This document shows positions 36,901 through 47,774 of a stretch of 64,000 nt of DNA, one piece after another; position 1 is the stretch's first letter, and each line of letters starts with the position of its first letter. A program made the position numbers and the translations under genes. Source of the DNA: Pleurodeles waltl (lineage: Eukaryota > Chordata > Amphibia > Caudata > Salamandridae); contig NC_090440.1 in the NCBI RefSeq assembly GCF_031143425.1, positions 1,266,087,123 through 1,266,151,122 on the forward strand. The letters are read 5' to 3'. The notes beneath the pieces are model-generated. The model did no database searches. It had not been told where the DNA came from and saw only the letters and a list, made by a program, of their open reading frames with translations.

Positions 36901-37470
36901 TTTCGCCCTACCCGCCCTCCTCCCGCCTCCCAGCTGACCCCGCCTCCCCGGCTACCCCTTAAATGGCGGCCACTGCGAGGCAGTAGTAGCGACCCTAGAC
37001 CCCAGGGTAGGTCGCTCCCCTGTCCTCACAGCGCCACCAGATCCAGATCCCCTGTTCTGCCTTCTCTTTTGCCTGCATCGCTGCCTGTGCCCCGAGTGTC
37101 TGTGTTGCCGTGTGTCTGCGTTCGCGCTCCCCTTTTTTTCCTTCTGTATCCCCGAGTGCCTGTGCTGTGTGATCGCGCTCCCCTTTTTTCCTTCTGTATC
37201 CCCGAGTGCCTGTGTTGTGTGATCGCGCTCCCCTGGTTTTCTTCTGTATCCCAGAGTGCCTGCATCTTCTGAGTGCCGTCCCCCTTGCCCTCCCGCCGTC
37301 TCCCCCTTGTTTTTCCTGTTTTTCTGCGCCTTTCGGCACTTCGCCATTTTTCTAGGCCTCCTCGCCTTCGGAGCCTTTTTTCCGCCGCTTTTTTGCCGCT
37401 TTTTTCGCCCTACCCGCCCTCCTCCCGCCTCCCAGCTGACACCGCCTCCCCGGCTACCCCTTAAATGGCG
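33981..37470 (+). repeat. Tandem 5' monomers of the LINE, seven units of ~502 bp
   Basis: Units begin 'ttgaccccagggtaggt' (last: 'tagacccc') at 33981, 34484, 34986, 35488, 35990, 36493 and 36996. Six are complete (502-503 bp) and the seventh runs about 475 bp into the coding part. Units are about 98-99% alike by eye. Each holds an inverted pair GCGACC..GGTCGC at the unit junction, C-rich tracts, and 'ttaaATGGCGGC' near its end (34451, 34953, 35455, 35957, 36460, 36963, 37465). ATGGCGGC fits the YY1 core. Arrays of 5' monomers carrying promoters are known from rodent L1, so a promoter role is inferred here. The long ORFs on both strands repeat every unit and are not genes. Confidence 0.92.
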
Positions 37471-37516
37471 GCTGCGCGCAGGGGGTGCGCCGCTGGCGCG
37501 CCGAAGGCGCGCCTAA

Positions 37517-40500
37517 GGCAAGACCGTCTGCGCCATCCGCACCTGGACCGCGCACAGCGCCCGAACCCCTGGCCCCCGCGCCCCCTGCCTGACCTACGAC
37601 TCCGCCACCCTCGTCAACCTCAACCCCGGCCGCACTCCGGGCTGCTACCGCGCCCCCCCCAAACGGACCCACGGAGCCTTCACCTGCAGCAACTGTCACT
37701 TCACCTGCCTACGGACCAACACCGCTCCCGTCAAGAACGACACCCCCGGAAGCAATCTCCACTGCATCCTGGTCAACACCCGATCCGTCCACAGGCACGC
37801 CATCGAACTGTGGAACCTCATCAACTCTACGAACCCGGACATCGCCTTCCTCACCGAGACCTGGATGAATCCCTCCTCGGCACCCGACATCGCCATAGCC
37901 ATCCCCGACGGCTACAAAATCATCCGGAAGGACCGCACCAACTGCATCGGAGGAGGCATCGCCATCGCACACAAAAACTCCATCCGCATCTCAACCGACA
38001 CCGACAACTCACTCCCCGACGCCGAACATCTCCACTTCATGATCCACAGCGACCCCAAGACCACCCTCAGAGGCACCCTCATGTACAGACCACCAGGACC
38101 CCGCACCAAGTTCAGCGAAGACATCGCAGACTTCGTCAACCCTCACGCACTCTCGTCCGCCGACTACATCCTCCTAGGAGACCTCAACTTTCACCTGGAG
38201 AACCTCACCGACAACAACACCACCGCCTTACTGGACAATCTCACCAACCTGGGACTGAATCAGCTAGTCAACACCCCCACCCACTACGCCGGACACACGC
38301 TCGACCCCATCTTCTCCTCCAGCAAACACATCACCTTCAGCCACACCACCGAACTCACCTGGTCGGACCACAGCTGCGTCCACTTCATCTTCAAGAAGAC
38401 CACTGTGCACCACCACACCCAGCAACCACCAAGAAGACACTGGAATCGTATCACCACGGATCAGCTCGCATCAACCCTCTCCCAGAACCGACCCACCAGC
38501 ACCACCGACCCAAACGAAGCCGCCAACAACCTCACCAACTGGATCTCCGACTGCGCCAACCTCCTGGCCCCCCTGAAAACTCAAGCCAGCACCAACAACC
38601 ACAAGAAAAACTCCTGGTTCACCCCCGACCTCAAGGACTCCAAGAAAGAATGCCGCGCCCGCGAGAAGACGTGGCGCCTCAACCAGACCGAAGAGAACAT
38701 GTCAGCTCTCAAGGACGCCACCCGCCAACACCACCAACGCCTCCGCGCCGCACGAAAAACAGCCTACCGGATCAGACTTGACAACAACGCCCACAACAGC
38801 AAGGAACTATTTGGCATCGTCAAAGAGCTCTCCAACCCGGACGCAGAAAACAACTCCATCCCTCCATCACAGGACCTCTGCGACTCCCTCTCGACCTTCT
38901 TCCACCACAAGATCACCGACATATACAACAGCTTCCCGACCACCGACGCGAACCCCCCCCCCCGGAACCCGCTACCGACATCGCCACCATCCTCACCTGG
39001 AGCCCAACCACCACCGAGGAGACCACCCGCGTCATGAACCCGATCCACTCCGGATCCCCATCGGACCCCTGCCCGCACCACATCTACAACAAAGCCGACG
39101 ACATCATCGCACCGCACCTCCGAGATGTCATCAACGCCTCCCTCACCACCGCCACCTTCCCGGAGAGCTGGAAACACGCAGAGCTCAACGCCCTCTTAAA
39201 GAAACCCACAGCAGACCCCACCGAACTCAAAAACTTCCGGCCTATCTCTCTCCTGCCGTTCCCCGCCAAAGTGATTGAGAAAATTGTCAACACTCAACTC
39301 ACCAATGCCCTGGAAACCAACGACTCCCTCGACCCCACACAGTTCGGTTTCAGGACCAACCACAGCACCGAAACCGCCCTCATCGCAGCCACGGACAACA
39401 TCAGAGCCCTGACCGACAAGGGTGAGACCGTGGCCCTCGTACTCCTGGACCTCTCCGCAGCCTTCGACACGGTCTGCCACCGCACCCTGATACGACGCCT
39501 CAGCAACGCCGGCATCAGAGGCAAGGCCCTCGAATGGATCATCTCCTTCCTCTCCGGAAGGACTCAGAGAGTCCGCCTGCCCCCCTTCAGATCCACAGCC
39601 ACGGAGATCATCTGCGGCGTACCTCAAGGATCCTCCCTCAGCCCCACTCTCTTCAACATCTACATGACCCCCCTGGCGAACATCGCACGCAAACACGGAC
39701 TCGACCTAATATCATACGCCGACGACACCCAGCTCATCTTATCCCTCACAAACAACCCCACCTCAGCTAGGACCAGATTTCATGAAGGAATGAAGGAAGT
39801 GGCGAACTGGATGACAGACAGCCGCCTGAAACTGAACGCCGACAAGACGGAGGTCCTCATCCTCGGCCCCACCCCCACCGCATGGGACGACTCCTGGTGG
39901 CCCCCCGCCCTAGGCAGCACTCCCCAACCCACCGACCACGCACGCAACCTCGGCTTCATCCTGGACTCATCCCTCACCATGACCAGACAGGTGAACTCGG
40001 TGACCTCAGCATGCTTCAACACCCTACGCATGCTCCGCAAGATCTTCCGCTGGATCCCCACCGGCACCAGGAAGACTGTCACCCACGCCCTCGTCACCAG
40101 TCGCTTGGACTACGGGAACACCATGTACGCGGGCATCACCACCAAGCTGCTGAGGAAACTCCAACGGATCCAGAACGCTGCTGCAAGACTCATCCTGGAC
40201 ATCCCTCGCCACCACCACATCTCAGGACACTTGAAAAAACTCCATTGGCTCCCCTTCAACAAGAGGATCACCTTCCGACTCCTCACCCACGCACACAAAG
40301 CCCTTCACAACCTCGGACCCAAACTCATCAACAACCGCGTCTCCTTCTACACTCCTCCGCGCACTCTACGATCCGCCGGACAGGCCCTGGCAGCCGTACC
40401 CCGCATCCGCAAAGCCACCGCCGGAGGAAGATCCTTCTCTTTCCTGGCAGCGAAGACCTGGAACTCTCTGCCCAGCCACCTTCGCGCCATACCTGAACAC

Positions 40501-40545
40501 CTCTCCTTCAGAAGGCAGCTCAAGACCTGGCTCTTCAAGCACTGA
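37517..40545 (+). pseudogene. LINE ORF: APE endonuclease and reverse transcriptase
   Basis: Retrotransposition protein, open from after the TAA at 37514-37516 to TGA at 40543-40545, except for one frameshift. The N-terminal part has a short Cys/His-containing block 'CSNCHFTC' (about 37689). The endonuclease shows 'VNTRSV' (about 37771), 'FLTETWM' (about 37849) and 'LLGDLNFH' (about 38174). RT shows 'LLDLSAAFDTV' (about 39446), 'GVPQGSSLSPTLF' (about 39616) and the 'YADD' box at about 39715. The C-terminal block with 'LQRIQNAAARLIL' (about 40158) is typical of L2/CR1-group elements. The frame changes in a run of 11 C at 38953-38963, where one base would explain it. No convincing ATG was seen near the start of the open frame; the first in-frame ATG is 37865, already inside the endonuclease. 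Confidence 0.9.
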
Positions 40546-40628
40546 CCCCCTCCGCCCCCCCAGCGCCTTGAGACCCTTTATGGGTGAGTAGCGCGCTTTA
40601 TAAATGCGAATGATTGATTGATTGAACC

Positions 40629-42916
40629 ACTTGTGCTGCCTTTTAATTCAGCTCTTGTGCAGTACATCGATGATTTGTTAATTGCGTCCAAAACCAGAGA
40701 CAGTTGTAAATACGTTACCATTGCATTACTGAATCATCTGGGAAAGAATGGACACAAGGTGTCACCCAGAAAGTTACAATACTGTCAAAAAGAAGTGAAA
40801 TACCTGGGACATTTGATTGAGAAAGGGTCTCGGAGAATATCAAAGGAAAGAATAACAGCTGTTTTGCAGATGAATCCCCAACAACAAAAAGAGACGTCAG
40901 GATGTTTTTGGGAATGGTGGGCTACTGTCGTCAGTGGATACCTAACTTCTCAATCATCTCAAAGCCTTTAATAAAATTGACAGGAAAGGAAGTAAAGGAT
41001 GAGCCATACACAATAACTTTGAAAAAAGAGGAGCTTGAATCATTTGTGGAACTAAAAGAATGCATGTGCATATCACCAGCATTAGGAATGCCTGACTATG
41101 GGAAACCTTTTCTGTTGTTCTGTCATGAACGTGATGCTTGTTCTTTGTCTGTTTTAACACAGGTCCACGGAGATGCAAATCGCCCTGTAGCATATTTTTC
41201 AGCTACTTTGGACCCTGTCGCAGCAGCCTTACCAGGTTGTTTGCGGGCAGTTGCAGCAGTTGGTCAAAGCCTTATACAATGCGAAGGCATAGTCATGGGA
41301 TACCCTCTGACAGTAATAGTTCCACATTCAGTTGAAATTCTGTTGACACAAACTAAGACACAACATATGACAAATGCACGACTCACTAGATATGAGACGA
41401 TTATACTGGGGTCACCAAATGTCACACTAAAGAGATGCACAGTGCTGAACCCGGCAACCTTACTTCCCAATGAAAATACTGAAATCAAAGATGGGGAAGA
41501 ATTTGAGCATGATTGTCTTGAGGTGACTGAACTTTGTACCAAACCTCGCCCAGACATACAGGATGCCCAGTTAAAAGAAAACAATTGCATTATGTTTGTT
41601 GATGGGTCCTGTCTAAGAGATTCAGCAGGAACATTGAGAGCTGGTTACGCAGTATGTACCATAACTGGCATTGTCGAAGCCTCCTGGCTCGAGAAAGTGT
41701 TTTCTGCACAAGTGGCAGAGTTAATAGCTCTTACAAAGGCATGCCACGCAGCTGTAAATCTGAAAGTCACTATCTATACTGACAGCAGATATGGGTTTGG
41801 AATTGTGCATGATTTTGGCCAACTCTGGTCACAGAGGGGTTTCATGACCTCCTCTGGTTCTCCTGTGAAAAATGGTGAACAAATAAGAGATTTGTTACAT
41901 GCGATTCAGTTACCTCTTGAAATTGCCGTGGTGAAGTGCAGTGCTCACACCAGATCACAAGATTTTGTGTCTATGGGAAACAGCTATGCAGATCAAGTCG
42001 CAAGATTTTGTGCATTAAACTGTATATCGTTCAAGGAACAATGGGAGTTGTTACCACAACCTGAAAACGACATGAGTTTAAGTCTAGCATTACGAGTGGT
42101 TGATACCTTAGATGAACTGAAAACATTACAAAGTCGCGCCAGCAAAGAAGAAAAACGTTCCTGGCAGAGAATGCAGTGTGTACAAAGGGCAGATGATCTA
42201 TGGGTTTCAGAAGAGGGAAAACTGGTTTTGCCAAACAGTCTTTTATCACAGTTTGCCCGGTTATATCATGGACAAGCACATCTGGGAAGGGATGCCATGA
42301 TCAGATCCTTAAGATTGATTGGTTCAATCCAAAATTCAGACATGCTGCAGAAATCACGTGCCACAGATGCATCATCTGTCAACAGATGAACGCTGGAAAA
42401 GGAACTGTGGTAACTGTGAGCCACATTGGGAGAGCTGGAGGTCCATTCAACAAAATGGATTTTATCGAAATGCCTGTTTGTGGAGGATTGAAATACGTGT
42501 TGTTGATTGTATGTGTTTTCAGTCATTGGATTGAGGCATATCCGACACGCAGGAATGACAGTCTTACAGTTGCAAAACTACTACTCAGGGAGCTGATACC
42601 AAGATTCGGGTTTCTGGTTTCTATAGAATCAGATAGGGCGAGACACTTCGACAATGAGGTGATTAAACTTTTGTGTGCCGCACTCAATATTGAACAAAAG
42701 CTGCATTGTAGCTATCGCCCTGAAGCATCAGGACTAGTTGAACAGATGAATGGTACCTTAAAATCAAGAATAGCAAACATGTGTGCTGCAACAAACATGA
42801 AGTGGCCAGATGCCTTACCTCTAGTACTGATGTCTATGAGAAATACCCCAGATAAGAAAACGGGACTGTCACCCCATGAAATCCTCATGGGCAGAGCAAT
42901 GAGATTATTATGTTAA
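40629..42916 (+). pseudogene. pol: ERV RT (C-terminal), RNase H and integrase, truncated
   Basis: Continues ERV pol after the LINE. RT catalytic box 'YIDDLL' at about 40664. A frameshift near 40900 leads into the RT connection. RNase H has 'FVDGS' (about 41597), 'AELIAL' (about 41715), 'YTDSRYG' (about 41776) and a late Asp in 'YADQVAR' (about 41985). The integrase HHCC zinc region spans the frame change near 42300-42390 ('HLGRDAM', 'CHRCIICQ'). The catalytic core shows 'MDFIEMP' (about 42452), 'ESDRARHF' (about 42628) and 'SGLVEQMNGTL' (about 42730). The coding region ends just past the core at about 42916, followed directly by the inverted LTR, so the integrase C-terminus and env are gone. 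Confidence 0.9.
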
Positions 42917-42929
42917 ATTATGTTAATTA

Positions 42930-44153
42930 TGTTAATTTATACACATTAGGACTCGTTTTAGGCCGATGAATCTTTTGACCCAGTGGTGAGACACCGTAAG
43001 ATGAGGTAACTGGTCAATATGTCAAGCAATATGTCAATAATGTCATCAACATATATCACCACAATATATTTCAGTTTAGACATTTGTTAAAACTGTCGGC
43101 GCAACCATGACCTTTCAGTCATGAATAACCACACCTTATTGAAGTTTTCTGAATTTTATTCCCTATTGATTACAATCTAATAGCAAACGTATTAATCTCA
43201 AAAACCAAGAAGCGAAAGGGCATAATCACAATGCGGTAATAATGCAAAGATCTCAAACATAAGATAGTAAACGGAAGATTAACAAGTCTAACACGTAAAA
43301 CCTCATAGGTGTTTAGTTCAGCCTAGCACCACGTCAGTCACGTCAGTTATGTCAGTCAAGATGAATACCTCATCTACCCACCAATTAGCATCGGCATGTT
43401 GGACTTCATGCAAAACAATTTAGAACACCAATTTGGAAAACATCTAACTAAGGTCCCATATCAAAAATACACAGCAGTTGGTACCTAGAAAGGAAAGGCA
43501 AATACGTGAATTTCAATAGAAACAATATAATTACCCTCCTCGGGATAGGTCAGCATACAGGATCAGTCTTCGTCTTCAGGACATCAGTTGATCGCCGTCA
43601 GTCTATCTAGTGTAAGAGCAGGGGGCTTCATAATTGACGTTTTTTGTAGGTGGCACATCCGGGGTTACTTCATTTTCTGGCACTTTCTTCGGGTCAAGAG
43701 TTCTCTTTACCGTGGTTCAGTGTCCTTGAGTGTGTCCATATTCTTGTTGAGAAGTGTATGATTTTATACTAAAGCAACTAGCATGCGGATGAGAATATAA
43801 CAGTCAATGATACAATAAGCGGAGGAAAAGAACAAATGCTGGGTCATGGCCTTTTGCGAGTCAGCACACTGGAGAAACAGAAAAATATGCTTTAATATGA
43901 GAGTTACACAGCTAGTTTTTCGACTCATGCTAACTTAGGCTTATGGATTCTAATAAATGCAATTTTTCATACGTGTTAACATATTCAATTAATCATAATA
44001 CAAGCAATTACTTCCTATAGTCGACATTAGTTTAGGCGTACAATATTTCTTCTATGTTTAAAATACGTTTCAATGAATAATATTATTTATGCAGTATTGT
44101 TAATATGAGCATTTCAAATCTAAAATAGGTAATGTTTAAACTACGCTCTCTCA
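42930..44153 (-). repeat. ERV LTR, inverted orientation and internally deleted
   Basis: Reverse complement of 22284-23780, running from 'tgttaatttatacac' to 'cgctctctca'. It is 1,224 bp because about 286 bp equivalent to 22812-23097 is missing. The missing part is bounded in the intact LTR by GAAG at both edges and includes the CCAAT and TATA-like motifs. Its outer edge is the same U3 terminus (TGAGAGAG) that forms the left end of the ERV. Confidence 0.92.
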
Positions 44154-45268
44154 ACTCCACACACTTTACCACTTTACCACTGCTAACCAGTGATAAAAAG
44201 TGCATATGCTCTAACCCTTAAACATATGTAACATTAGTTCATCCCCAATTGGCATATTTGATTTACTTATAAGTCCCTAGTACAATGCACTGCATATGCT
44301 CAGGGCATGTAAATTAAATGCTACTAGAGGGCCTGTATTACTGATTGTGCCACCCACATAAGTAGCCCCTTAACCGTGCCTCCGGCCTGCCAGTGCAAGG
44401 CCTGTGTGTGCAGGTAAACTGCCACTTTGGCTTGGCATTTAAAGGTAATTGCCAAGCCTTCAACTCCCCTTTTTCTACATATAAGCCACTCCTAAGGAAG
44501 GCCCTAGGGTATCCTCAGGACAGGGTGCTATGTAGGTAAAAGGCAGGACATGTATATGTGTGTTTTATATGTCCTGGTAGTGCGAAACTCCTAAATTCAT
44601 TTTGCACCACTGTGAGGCCTGCTTCTTTCATATACTAGTATTGGGACTGCCCTCATATACGTTTTCAGTGGTAGATTCTGACCTGAAAGGAGTAACTACG
44701 TCCTATTTAGTATGGCCAGAATGGTAATATAAATTCTTGCTGACTGCTGAGGTTGGATTTTATATTACTGTTTTAGAAATGCCACATTTAGAAAGTGGGC
44801 ATTTCTCTGCACTTAAAAACATCTGTGCCTTGCAGCCTGTCTCCAATCAACGTCTGGTCTGTGCTGCTTGACAGCTCCCTTGTGCATTTCACCCAGACAA
44901 CCACAAACACAGAACACTCAGTCATATCTGCACTCATCTGCATACTTAGTGGGTCTTCCTGGGCTGGAAGGGTGGAGAGCCTGACACTTACATTTCAAAG
45001 GCCAGTGGCCTGCCCTCACACAAAAGACTGATAAACCTCCACAGGGACCCTGGCAGACAGTACTGGGCTGAAAGGGGAACTTGAGCACTTCAAAACCACT
45101 CTTTGAAGTCTCCCACACTTCAAAGGCATCTTTGGATACATAAACTGGGTCTCTGACCCCACCTAATCAGATACTTCTGGACCTACACCTGCACCCTGTC
45201 AGAGGAGGTATCTAGGCTGCTCAAAGGACTTATCTGGAGTGCTTTTCTGAGAAGGACAGCTGCCCCGC
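44154..45268 (+). mobile_element. LTR-B copy 2, middle fragment
   Basis: Collinear with about 3640-4740 of the solo LTR-B ('taccactgctaaccagt', 'gtgccacccacataagtagc', 'ttcctgggctggaagg'). It ends at the CCCGC duplication of the next LTR element and resumes at 47775. Confidence 0.85.
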
Positions 45269-45384
45269 TGTACTGCCATTTGATAAGTTTTGTTTTGACC
45301 AATGACTTTGTGTTTCACCACTGCGCATATTAGTTGCTCAATGTTCACCAGTAGCACATGGTATGTTTTGTTCAGTTTAGCCGC

Positions 45385-45725
45385 CTATGGGCTTTGACAT
45401 GGCATTAGCCATTACTTTCTGTATTCAGTTTAGCCGCCTATGGGCTTTGACATTGCATTAGTCATTACATTCTGTATTCTGCCTATTGGGTTTGACATTG
45501 CATTAGCCATTACATTCTGTATTCTGCCTATTGGCTTTGACATGCTGTATCCAGTCTAGCCGCCTATTGGCTTTGACATTGCATTGCTATTGGCTTTGAC
45601 ATGATGTATTCAATTTAGCTGCCTATTGACTTTGACATGCTATTAGATATTCTGCCTATGGGCTTTGACATGATATTATATATTGCATTTTGTATTCAGC
45701 TTAACTGCCTATTGGCTTTGACATG
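45385..45725 (+). repeat. Tandem ATTGG-box repeats in the partial 5' LTR C
   Basis: Degenerate units built on 'gcctatTGGCTTTGACAT', with spacing of roughly 45-55 bp. Many keep ATTGG, which is CCAAT on the other strand. The same array is longer in the 3' LTR. Confidence 0.8.
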
Positions 45726-46352
45726 AAAGAGAATGGGTGCAGTTTAAATGAAAAATGTTATTTGCAAGAAAAGTCATACTTGTTTCTTTTGCAGATCCTA
45801 CCACGTTTCGCCACTGTCCCTGAGTGTGCTGTGTGGTTCCCCTTCCGGTGTGTGCATGTGGGGTCGGGGAAGGGACCGAACCCCCAACCTGAACCTGGCT
45901 GAGTAAAGTGCCAGCACCGTGGATCCATTTTGCGCAAACTGCGCCTTCAGGTCAAGTTCAACTTGTTTGATTGCATTCTTCCACTGGAACTAAGCTCTGT
46001 TTTTTTTTTTTTTCCCTTCTCGTATGGAACTCTGACTTTTGCTTATCTTCCAGCAAACCTTTCAGGTGGACCGTGCACCTTTACATGAGCAGAACTCATG
46101 CCACATCAAATTGTTAACACTGTTGAATTAGAGACTCACTCAGAGTATAAAAATTGCCCAGTCTTTTCTGTGCAGATGTAGCTGATGTGAAAGGTTATGA
46201 AATCAATGTGTTAATTCACTTCTATTGCTTTACAGGGATTGCTTTGATCATTCAAATCTGACTTGCTGATAATGTTTTTTTTTTGTGCTGATGTTTTTTG
46301 TTTTTTGTTTTTGTTTGAAACAAGAGATATGTGAAACAAAAATTCATTGGTC

Positions 46353-46363
46353 AAAGGGCGGAA
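46353..46363 (+). promoter_or_regulatory. Polypurine tract of element C
   Basis: 'aaagggcggaa' ends directly before the TG of the 3' LTR at 46364, the position of the plus-strand primer in LTR retroelements. Confidence 0.75.
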
Positions 46364-46469
46364 TGTACTGCCATTTGATAAGTTTTGTTTTGACCAATGA
46401 CTTTGTGTTTCACCACTGCGCATATTAGTTGCTCAATGTTCACCAGTAGCACATGGTATGTTTTGTTCA

Positions 46470-47130
46470 GTTTAGCCGCCTATGGGCTTTGACATGGCAT
46501 TAGCCATTACTTTCTGTATTCAGTTTAGCCGCCTATGGGCTTTGACATTGCATTAGTCATTACATTCTGTATTCTGCCTATTGGCTTTGACATTGCATTA
46601 GCCATTACATTCTGTATTCTGCCTATTGGCTTTGACATGCTGTATCCAGTCTAGCCGCCTATTGGCTTTGACATTGCATTCCTATTGGCTTTGACATGAT
46701 GTATTCAATTTAGCTGCCTATTGACTTTGACATGCTATTAGATATTCTGCCTATGGGCTTTGACATGATATTATATATTGCATTTTGTATTCAGCTTAAC
46801 TGCCTATTGGCTTTGACATGATATTATACATTACATTTTGTATTCAGCTCCGCTGCCTATTGGCTTTGACATGATATTATACATTGCATTTTATATTCAG
46901 CTCAGCTGCCTATTGGCTTTGACATGATATTATACATTGCATTTTGTATTCAGCTCAGCTGCCTATGGGCTTTGACATGATATAAGACATTGCATTTTGT
47001 ATTCAGCTCAGCTGCCTATGGGCTTTGACATGATATAAGACATTGCATTTTGTATTCAGCTTAGATGCTTATTGGCTTTGACATGACACTAGACATTGCA
47101 TTTGGTATTTAGGTTAGCTGCCCATTGCCT
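46470..47130 (+). repeat. Tandem ATTGG-box repeats in the 3' LTR C U3
   Basis: About 12-14 units of ~45-55 bp of the form 'gcctattggctttgacat' plus 'gatattatacattgcatttt' plus 'gtattcagctcag'. The ATTGG (inverse CCAAT, NF-Y type) is intact in about half and altered to ATGGG in others. It lies in U3 upstream of the TATA-like box. Confidence 0.85.
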
Positions 47131-47774
47131 TTAACGTGGAGTTAGACATTGCAGTTGAGAATCCAAGCTGTATTTTTCCAAGCTGTGTTTTTGCACCAGA
47201 GAACCAAGATGTTTTTCTCACAGTAGACTAGACCTGATAAGAGAGGGTACATGGGTGTTGTTTTTCTTCGCTTGAGCTTGGGAACAGGAGTAGTCTTGGA
47301 GACCTGGCCAGTCTCCAAAAGGCTTGCTCAGTTTCCCAGGTCTGAGAGGAGGGGGCACACCTTTGTAACAAATGTAACAGGCTGCAGAGAGTCAGATTCG
47401 AATCTGCCGGACCTCGTGCTGGAGCTTGGCGCCAGCTGCCAGCAATCCCGTGTGGGTAGATGAATCTCTTTCTCGCGGCTGACAGGGGTCATCAGCTTGC
47501 AGACCTTAGAAAGATGAAGCTGTAGATAGTTTCCCACACGGTGAAGTATTTGTTTTGCTTTGCATTCAATATCTTATAAATATAACCTGCTGTGTATATT
47601 GCAAACTGATATATTTTGTTTGATTAACGCGGACTTGAAAGCTACTAATTCGTCATACATAAAAATTGGGGTTGGGGAAGAATTAACAACAATAAAAGTC
47701 TTCTTTGACCTCAGAAGTGCATTTCTGGTGTGTTATGTTAGTGCTTAGAAACTAAATAAGAGGAAAGCACTACA

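Larger units (their letters stand above)
33976..40628 (+). mobile_element. L2/CR1-type LINE, near full length (33981-40623)
   Basis: A 6.64-kb insertion in ERV RT. GAACC is found on both sides (33976-33980 and 40624-40628). It has a tandem-monomer 5' end, a single endonuclease-RT ORF and a 3' end 'ccttgagaccctttatgggtgagtag' closing in a short (TGAT)n tail at 40610-40623. The 3' end is shared with 5100-5901. The intact 5' array and almost open ORF suggest a comparatively young insertion. Confidence 0.92.
22280..44157 (+). mobile_element. Class I-like ERV with inverted LTRs (22284-44153)
   Basis: Layout: forward LTR, PBS, leader, gag, pro, pol ending inside integrase, then an LTR in reverse orientation. 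No env is present. It sits in LTR-B copy 2, and the two flanks are collinear with 3625-3660 of the intact LTR-B. The flanking tetranucleotides are ATTC (22280-22283) and ACTC (44154-44157), consistent with a 4-bp duplication carrying one transition. Two later insertions split it: 27791-32990 and 33981-40623. Features pointing to gamma/epsilon-like ancestry are a single Cys-His knuckle, a PPPY motif before the capsid, and pro-pol following gag. It is defective throughout. Confidence 0.85.

Noticed and set aside
33997..37516. Many 80-170 codon ORFs on both strands, repeated every ~502 bp
   Set aside because: They are the same low-complexity frame of one monomer repeated, with no domain and opposite-strand mirror ORFs. 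They are a by-product of a GC-rich tandem repeat.
37465..38781. A 438-codon ORF rich in His, Arg, Pro and Gln overlapping the LINE endonuclease
   Set aside because: It is the +1 shadow of the endonuclease frame. The endonuclease motifs are in the other frame, and its composition follows from GC-rich codon use.
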